Part shown: piece by piece, positions 56,112 through 60,825 of the stretch | Numbering within the stretch: position 1 is the stretch's first letter | Layout: each line of letters begins with the position of its first letter | Origin: Thermoplasmata archaeon | GTDB taxonomy: Archaea; Thermoplasmatota; E2; JACPAO01; JAHFTW01 | Assembly: GCA_023269235.1 (NCBI GenBank) | Contig: JAHFTW010000005.1 | Location: forward strand, 59,537 to 120,361 | Length of the DNA stretch: 60,825 nucleotides | Direction: 5' to 3' | Position numbers and translations under genes: made by a program | Notes under the pieces: generated by a model | Seen by the model: the letters and a program-made list of their open reading frames with translations, nothing else | The model's database searches: none | Told to the model about the DNA's origin: nothing

Positions 56112-56236
56112 GCCGAAGCGGGCCAGGCTCGCTTGCGACCTGCAGTCAGGTCGATCAACACGACGTGGGGCCGCTCCGCGGCCCCACATCCACTTTGTGG
56201 CCCGCGCGCTAACCAAAGCGGGCCAGACTCGCCTGC
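56112..56236 (-). repeat. 25-bp direct repeat: duplicated 3' end of nucS
   Basis: The last codons of nucS (56212-56236) recur at 56112-56136, exactly 100 bp further on, with about four mismatches. Both encode QASLARFG followed by a stop, though the second is in another frame. The region between holds a perfect hairpin. Confidence 0.8.
56165..56187. terminator. Perfect 10-bp hairpin between convergent genes
   Basis: GTGGGGCCGC-TCC-GCGGCCCCAC lies between the convergent lipoprotein and nucS genes. No T-run follows on either strand, so it may be a terminator or simply a structured spacer. Confidence 0.45.
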
Positions 56237-56988
56237 CCGCCCGCCCGCATGGCCTCAATCTTCGGCAGCACCTTGGACCACTCGACTTCACGCCACTCCA
56301 ACCCGTGGTCCGCGAGCAGCGCCCGCGCCCGCTCGGCGACGCGCGGAGCCACCAGCACGCCGCGCAGGTCGGGATCCTGGCCGCGCATGCGCTCGACGTA
56401 GCGCCAGAGCTGCTGCGCCTCGCCCACACCGGCCGTGGTGCGCTTGACCTCGACGACGACGCGGCGCCCCTTCGCGTCGCGGCCATCGAGGTCCAAGTAG
56501 CCGCGCTTCGTGTTGCGCTCGCGGCGCGCCGGGACGAAGCCGGGCTCCACCAAGTCGGGGTGGCGGCAGAGCGCGGCCTGCAGGTCGTCCTCCGTGCCGA
56601 GCAGGTCGAGGTCCACGTTGTCATGCAGCGGCAGGCTGACGAGAAGGTCCACGCGGCTGAAGGTGACCTGGACGATTTCTTCCGGGCGCGTGCGGATGGC
56701 GGTGAGGCCGACCAGGCCGTCGGCGAGGGAGGCCGTGAAGGAGGCGCCGGGCGGCTGCCAGTTGATGGGCTTGGCCTTCTCGGCGCCGTGGACAAGGAGA
56801 GTCCCGTCCGGTTTGAGCAGGACCAGACGCTCGCCGGCGGAGAGGTCGCTGCGCGCACGGCCCTGGTAACGCACCGTGCAGAGACCGACGGCCTGGACCA
56901 GGTGGCCGCGCCGCTCCATCAGCCCGGCGAGCTCGGCCTGCAAGAACGCCAGCGCGGCCTCCGGCTCGGGGTCGCGCAGGATGTTCAT
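56209..56988 (-). CDS. nucS: Endonuclease NucS/EndoMS, mismatch-specific
   Basis: A 259-residue NucS that cuts both strands at mismatches. The N-terminal domain (1-120) is the dimer/DNA-binding beta part; the C-terminal RecB-like nuclease shows GYLDLDGRDAKGRRVVVEVKR with the D-x-E-x-K catalytic set, followed by QQLWRYVERMRG. The end QASLARFG resembles a PCNA-interacting (PIP) peptide, as in other archaeal NucS. ATG 56988. The 140-residue gene upstream is 7 nt away. Confidence 0.94.
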   Translation of the reverse strand: MNILRDPEPEAALAFLQAELAGLMERRGHLVQAVGLCTVRYQGRARSDLSAGERLVLLKPDGTLLVHGAEKAKPINWQPPGASFTASLADGLVGLTAIRTRPEEIVQVTFSRVDLLVSLPLHDNVDLDLLGTEDDLQAALCRHPDLVEPGFVPARRERNTKRGYLDLDGRDAKGRRVVVEVKRTTAGVGEAQQLWRYVERMRGQDPDLRGVLVAPRVAERARALLADHGLEWREVEWSKVLPKIEAMRAGGQASLARFG

Positions 56989-56995
56989 CGCGGGC

Positions 56996-57418
56996 CTACT
57001 TCAGCGCGTCCTGGATCTCGCGGCGCATCTCCTCGTCGTTGATGCCGCCGTCGCGCTCGCGCTCGCCCTCGATCTCACTGAGGAGGGTGGCGAACTGGGC
57101 GCGGAACTCGGGGTCCTCGCGCACCTGCTTGGCGAGCTTGGAGGGCAGGAGGTGGTCGTAGATGTCCTTGAAGGGCGGCCGCGGGTTGGCGGCGTTGAAC
57201 TGCTTCTGGCGCACCGTAGCGACGACGGCGGCCTCGACGTTCTTCGTGCCGAACCCGGGGGTGGCGAACGAGCGCACGATGGCGTCCTCGTCCACGTCGG
57301 GGCACTCCGACTTGAGCTGCGCGAAGAGGGCGCGGGACTGGGAGTCGTTGGCGATGACCTTGCGGCCGGCCGCCAACTGCTTCTCCATGTGCTCCGCCAC
57401 GGGGATCTCGCGCGCCAT
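56996..57418 (-). CDS. Conserved hypothetical protein upstream of nucS
   Basis: A 140-residue soluble, largely helical and charged protein of no recognised family. It has a moderately conserved-looking middle (SFATPGFGTKNVEAAVVATVR, FKDIYDHLLPSKLAKQVRED) and an acidic C-terminal helix. The ATG at 57418 lies 28 nt after a CCTTAACAC element. It is probably the first gene of the nucS transcript. Confidence 0.7.
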   Translation of the reverse strand: MAREIPVAEHMEKQLAAGRKVIANDSQSRALFAQLKSECPDVDEDAIVRSFATPGFGTKNVEAAVVATVRQKQFNAANPRPPFKDIYDHLLPSKLAKQVREDPEFRAQFATLLSEIEGERERDGGINDEEMRREIQDALK

Positions 57419-57440
57419 CGGGCGGGCCAGCCGGAGGATG

Positions 57441-57450
57441 GTGTTAAGGG
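57441..57450 (-). promoter_or_regulatory. TATA box of the nucS operon
   Basis: CCCTTAACAC on the minus strand, centred about 28 nt before the ATG at 57418. Confidence 0.45.
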
Positions 57451-58587
57451 TTAGGCCAGCCCACGCTTGAGGTCCGCCACCAGGTCGGCCAGGTCCTCGA
57501 TGCCGACGGAGACGCGCACGAGGCCGTCTCCGATGCCGTCGGCCTTGCGCGAGGCGGGCGTGGCGTAGGCGTGGCTCGTTTCGATGGGGAGGCTCACGAG
57601 GGACTCGACGCCGCCGAGGCTCGCGGCGGGGACGATGACGCGCACCTTCTGGCGGAACGCCTGCGCCCGCTTGAGGGTCCCGAGGTCGAGGGTGAGCATC
57701 CCGCCGAAGCCGCCCTTGAGCATGCGTTTCGCGATGGCGTGGTCGGAGTGCCCCGGCAGGCCTGGGTAATGCACGGCCGCGATGCCCTTCATGGCGCTGG
57801 CCGCCTTGGCGAGGGCGAGGGCGCTGGCGCTGTGCCGCTCCATGCGGAGGGCGAGCGTCTTCATGCCGCGGCCGAGCAGGTAGGCCGCGTGCGGGTCCAG
57901 CGTCGGGCCGAGGTTGCGGCGGCGCAGGAACAGGCTCTCGGCCAGGGCGGCGTCGTTCGTCGAGAGCGCCCCAGCGGTGACGTCGGAGTGGCCGCCGAGG
58001 TACTTCGTCGCCGAGTGCATCACTAGGTCGGCGCCCATCGCAAGGGGACGCTGCAGGAGGGGGCTCGCGAAAGTCGCATCCACGGCGAGCTTGGCCCCGG
58101 CGGCGTGGGCGGCCTTCGCCCAGAGCGGGACGTCGGCGACGCGCAGAAGCGGGTTGGTGACGGACTCAATCCAAACCAGCTTTGTCCCCTTGGTAAGGGC
58201 AGGCTTGGTGTGGGCGTCGAACGGGGCGACCTGGACGCCCCATTGCGCCAGCTCGTCGCGCAGGTACGCAGACGTGCCACCGTACACGCCGCGCTGGACG
58301 GCGAGGACGTCCCCCGGCTTGAGCAGGGTCTGGCAGGCGGCTTGGATGGCGGCCATGCCGCTCGCGAACAGGAGGCTGTGCTTGGCTCCCTCCAGGGCCG
58401 CGAGCTTCGCCTCGACGGACTCCAGGCTCGGGTTGGTGTAGCGGCTGTAGATGTAGGGTGCTTTCGAGCCGTCCTCCAACTCGGGGTAGCGGTACGTGGT
58501 CGAGAGCGTCACGGGGACGTTCACGGCGCCGCTGCGGGGATCGGTGGCCTCGCCGCCGTGGACCGCGGTGGTGGAGTCGCCTGGCAC
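57451..58587 (-). CDS. Trans-sulfuration PLP enzyme (cystathionine gamma-synthase/lyase family)
   Basis: A 378-residue Cys/Met-metabolism PLP enzyme. Family motifs include YSRYTNPSLESVEAKLAALE, FASGMAAIQAACQTLL, the PLP lysine in MHSATKYLGGHSD, GPTLDPHAAYLLGRGMKTL and the substrate-binding SLGGVESLVSLP. Whether it acts as gamma-synthase, gamma-lyase or methionine gamma-lyase cannot be told. GTG 58587 lies 26 nt after a CCTTCAAGG element. Confidence 0.9.
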   Translation of the reverse strand: MPGDSTTAVHGGEATDPRSGAVNVPVTLSTTYRYPELEDGSKAPYIYSRYTNPSLESVEAKLAALEGAKHSLLFASGMAAIQAACQTLLKPGDVLAVQRGVYGGTSAYLRDELAQWGVQVAPFDAHTKPALTKGTKLVWIESVTNPLLRVADVPLWAKAAHAAGAKLAVDATFASPLLQRPLAMGADLVMHSATKYLGGHSDVTAGALSTNDAALAESLFLRRRNLGPTLDPHAAYLLGRGMKTLALRMERHSASALALAKAASAMKGIAAVHYPGLPGHSDHAIAKRMLKGGFGGMLTLDLGTLKRAQAFRQKVRVIVPAASLGGVESLVSLPIETSHAYATPASRKADGIGDGLVRVSVGIEDLADLVADLKRGLA

Positions 58588-58622
58588 GGGCGGGGCAGGG
58601 GCATGCCCCTTGAAGGCTTGGC

Positions 58623-59318
58623 CTATGCGCCGGGCTCGGAGTCGCCTTCGACGTCGTCGGGGTCGCCCGCGGCCCCCAGGGCTCCCTGCGCGTTGACGAA
58701 GAGGCAAGGGCCCAGGTCCTCGAGGTTCAGCTCGCCGTTGATCTTGCGGCCGGCAAGGAGCTGGCAGCGCGTGATGCCGATCGGGGCGACGAAGTGGCCG
58801 CCTTCCTTGAGCTGCTGCACGAGCGCCTCGGGGACGCCGGGGATGGCGCAGGTGACGTAGATGGCGTCGTAGGGGGCCTCGGCCTCCCAGCCGGCGGCGC
58901 CGTCGCCCTCGTGCACGAAGAGGCGCAAGCCCGCTGCCCGCAGGTTGCGGCGCGCGAGCTGGACCAGCTCGGGCAGGAACTCCACGGTGTCCACGCGGCC
59001 GCTGGGGCCGACGACGGCCGCGACGACCGCGGCGTGGTAGCCGACGCCTGTACCGATCTCCAGGACGCGTTGGCCCTCCTCGAGCTGGAGCGCCGTGCTC
59101 ATCATGGCGACCATGTGGGGCGCCGAGACGGTCTGCCCGAAGCCGATGGGAAGCGGCCGGTCCTCGTAGGCTGCAGGACGCAGCTCGTCGGGGACGAAGA
59201 GGTGGCGCGGCACGGCCAGCATCGCTTCCTCCAGGCGGGGGTCGGTGAGGTAGCCCCCGGCCTCCAGTTCCGCAAGGAGCGCCTCTCGCTCCGCTTGGCG
59301 CTCCAGGGCGTCCTGCAT
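58623..59318 (-). CDS. pcm: Protein-L-isoaspartate O-methyltransferase
   Basis: A 231-residue repair methyltransferase that acts on isoaspartyl residues. It has the PCMT features PRHLFVPDELRPAAYEDRPLPIGFGQTVSAPHMVAMM and motif I VLEIGTGVGYHAAVVAA, then IYVTCAIPGVPEALVQQLKEGG. The ATG at 59318 sits five bases after GGAGG, one of the best ribosome-binding sites in the window. The C-terminus has an acidic extension (GDPDDVEGDSEPGA). Confidence 0.94.
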   Translation of the reverse strand: MQDALERQAEREALLAELEAGGYLTDPRLEEAMLAVPRHLFVPDELRPAAYEDRPLPIGFGQTVSAPHMVAMMSTALQLEEGQRVLEIGTGVGYHAAVVAAVVGPSGRVDTVEFLPELVQLARRNLRAAGLRLFVHEGDGAAGWEAEAPYDAIYVTCAIPGVPEALVQQLKEGGHFVAPIGITRCQLLAGRKINGELNLEDLGPCLFVNAQGALGAAGDPDDVEGDSEPGA

Positions 59319-59366
59319 GCTCACCTCCGGAGCGGAAGCCGAGGCATCAAGCTTGTGCCTTGCGAC

Positions 59367-60825
59367 CTATCCGAGGAGGACGCGGAACATGAGCCAGGCA
59401 AGGAGGCTCATGATGGCGACGTGGCGCAGGCCGGCGGAGATGCGGCCCTCCGAGAGGACGCCCCCCACGATGCCGTTGCCGATGCTCTGCACGATGGCGG
59501 CCAGGTAGTAGCTGAAGCGGATGCTGGGGCCATCGAGCACGCCGCCGCCGATGGGGCTGGTGCCGCCCGCCGCCGTCACGTTGCCGACGGCCTGGTTGGC
59601 GGCGATGACCTGGGGGATGAACTGGACGTCAAGGACCGCGATGACGGCGACGAAGACCGCGAAGACGACGTAGATGACGATGAGGTAGGTCGCCATCGCG
59701 GTGCGCCGCTCCTGCGTGAGGCCCTTGAGCTCGTAGGCGTCCTTGGCGGCGGCCTTGAGGATCTCCGCCACGGAGCCCCCGGTGCGGCTCGCCTCGATGA
59801 TGAGGAAGGTCGTGCGGCGCACGAGCGGCGTGGGGACGCGTTGGGCGAACTGGGCCAACGCCTGGTCGAAGGGGACGCCCCAGCCGACCTGCCGCGCCAT
59901 CTTGCGAACTTCCCCCGACAGGAGGCCGTAGTCGCTGAGGGCGCAGGACTGCAGCGCCGCGGCGAGCGTCAGGCCGGCGCGGCGCGTCTCGGCGAGGTCG
60001 TTGAGGAAATCCGGCAGACGCGCCTCCACGGCGTCCACGCGCTTGTTCTGCTTGGACAGGAAGAAACCGACCGGGGCCGAGGAGCCAAGGATGGTGAGCA
60101 GGATGAGGTCCTTCGAGAGGTTCTTGTCCGCGGCGATGGGTCCCAGGGACCCCAGGCGACCGGTGAGGTTCATGACCAGCAGCGTGGCGAAGAGGAGCCC
60201 CAGAGTGCCGGCGGTGGCGTAGACGAAGAGCGCGAGCTTGGTCTGGGGCGGCAGCTTGCGCTTGAAGACGCCGCGCTGGCTCTCGCGGCGGATCTGGTAC
60301 GCGGAGAGCCCGAAGAAGGCGATGAGGAAGATGGGGAAGAGCAGGAGCAGGTACGCGACGCGCGTGTCCTGGAAGTTGCCGAGCAGGCCGACGACGTTGA
60401 CCTGGCTGAAGACGAAGCCCAGGATGCCGGTGACGGCGAGCGCGATGAGCCCAGCGTACACGAAAGGGGGCGTGGAGGCGGCGGCGGCCTTCTCGCCGGG
60501 CTGCTTCTTCCCCGAGCGCATCAACCGCGCGGCGAGGTCGAAGGCCGTGGGCAGGTTGGCGGCGAGGAACAGCTGCGTGCCGACGCCGAGGAGTCCTGCC
60601 AGGGCGAGGACCTCCAGGTCGTTGCGGTCGAGGACCCGCAGGCCGCCGCCGGTCTCGACGCGCTCGACGAACGTCAGGAACAGGCCGACGGCGAGGATGG
60701 CGGCCCCCATGAGGGCCAGGAAGACGCCGTGCACACGCGTGTACCAGGCGCGCACCACTCCGCCCTGCTCCTGGATGCGCCAATGCGCGGCGAGGGCGAG
60801 CAGCGTGACGTAGCCTGCGAGGGCG
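59367..60825 (-). CDS. Type II/IV pilus secretion F-domain (TadC/FlaJ-like) membrane protein, 5' end outside window
   Basis: The frame is open to the window edge, and residues before the first GTG (60758) still look like membrane protein, so the true start is beyond 60825. The visible part has about eight hydrophobic segments and one T2SSF domain (DFLNDLAETRRAGLTLAAALQ, GVPFDQALAQFAQRVPTPLV, EASRTGGSVAEILKAAAKDAYEL). Such proteins are the inner-membrane platforms of archaeal pili or archaella. The ATPase partner is not in the window. Confidence 0.88.
   Translation of the reverse strand, partial: ALAGYVTLLALAAHWRIQEQGGVVRAWYTRVHGVFLALMGAAILAVGLFLTFVERVETGGGLRVLDRNDLEVLALAGLLGVGTQLFLAANLPTAFDLAARLMRSGKKQPGEKAAAASTPPFVYAGLIALAVTGILGFVFSQVNVVGLLGNFQDTRVAYLLLLFPIFLIAFFGLSAYQIRRESQRGVFKRKLPPQTKLALFVYATAGTLGLLFATLLVMNLTGRLGSLGPIAADKNLSKDLILLTILGSSAPVGFFLSKQNKRVDAVEARLPDFLNDLAETRRAGLTLAAALQSCALSDYGLLSGEVRKMARQVGWGVPFDQALAQFAQRVPTPLVRRTTFLIIEASRTGGSVAEILKAAAKDAYELKGLTQERRTAMATYLIVIYVVFAVFVAVIAVLDVQFIPQVIAANQAVGNVTAAGGTSPIGGGVLDGPSIRFSYYLAAIVQSIGNGIVGGVLSEGRISAGLRHVAIMSLLAWLMFRVLLG

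Noticed and set aside
1-60825. Haloarchaeal origin because of high GC
   Set aside because: Predicted proteins are not acid-biased, many are basic, and several genes (gpsA, SepF with small ZPR1, surface families) do not fit a typical haloarchaeal segment.

Overview
The window reads as a chromosomal segment of a GC-rich archaeon, most likely a euryarchaeon of the Thermoplasmatota or a close relative. The archaeal signature is strong: ribosomal proteins uL16 (L10e) and eL37, the RNase P subunit Rpp21, an RPA-type ssDNA-binding operon, NucS/EndoMS, RtcB, a free-standing AlaX editing enzyme, SepF, a ZPR1 zinc-finger protein and a PGF-CTERM-like tail. Many genes have a TATA-like box about 25-28 nt before the start codon, which implies leaderless transcripts. 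The proteins are not acid-biased, so a haloarchaeon is unlikely. The lineage call is an inference; no rRNA is present.

Layout. 1-4.2 kb: a plus-strand sensory operon (tandem PAS protein cut by the window edge, a histidine kinase with 21-residue repeats, a response regulator, a receiver-PAS-kinase hybrid, another receiver). 4.3-12.1 kb: housekeeping genes (YhbY-type and RNase P proteins, AlaX, purA, DUF92, uL16). 12.1-12.7 kb: tRNA-Asp and tRNA-Val, a tRNA T-arm-like hairpin and a possible 29-residue zinc-finger micro-protein. 12.7-25.5 kb: a phosphate and metal region with an AbrB-PhoU regulator, ArsR, ZIP transporter, NikR, cobalamin adenosyltransferase, SPFH protein, pstS, a secreted protein, pstB-phoU-pstC-pstA, a DUF47 PhoU-like protein and pit. 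25.6-37.6 kb: aminotransferase, a GPP34 (GOLPH3) domain protein with a histone-H1-like tail, HAD phosphatase, beta-CASP nuclease, SNF2 helicase, an exported hydrolase and a bacterial-type glycerol-3-phosphate dehydrogenase (gpsA). 37.6-47 kb: two lipoprotein prolyl isomerases, an H1-like repeat protein, tRNA-Leu, eL37, PUA protein, SepF, ZPR1, the RPA operon and two exported proteins. 47-56.1 kb: an accessory-looking cell-surface block of three tandem ~480-residue secreted paralogues and three lipoprotein paralogues around rtcB. 56.2-60.8 kb: nucS, a trans-sulfuration enzyme, pcm and an integral membrane type II/IV secretion F-domain protein cut by the window end.

How the parts fit. Phosphate genes share a TATA-overlapping word (CTATAG followed by a C/A-rich half ending AACC), suggesting one regulator for pstS, the pst operon and pit. 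The surface block has repeated family architecture (conserved cysteines, His-rich motif, shared C-terminal motifs) and is the best candidate here for an undescribed system. A pair of related 70-100 bp inverted-repeat elements lies downstream of two unrelated genes. I see no CRISPR array, insertion sequence, integrase or recognised defence system.
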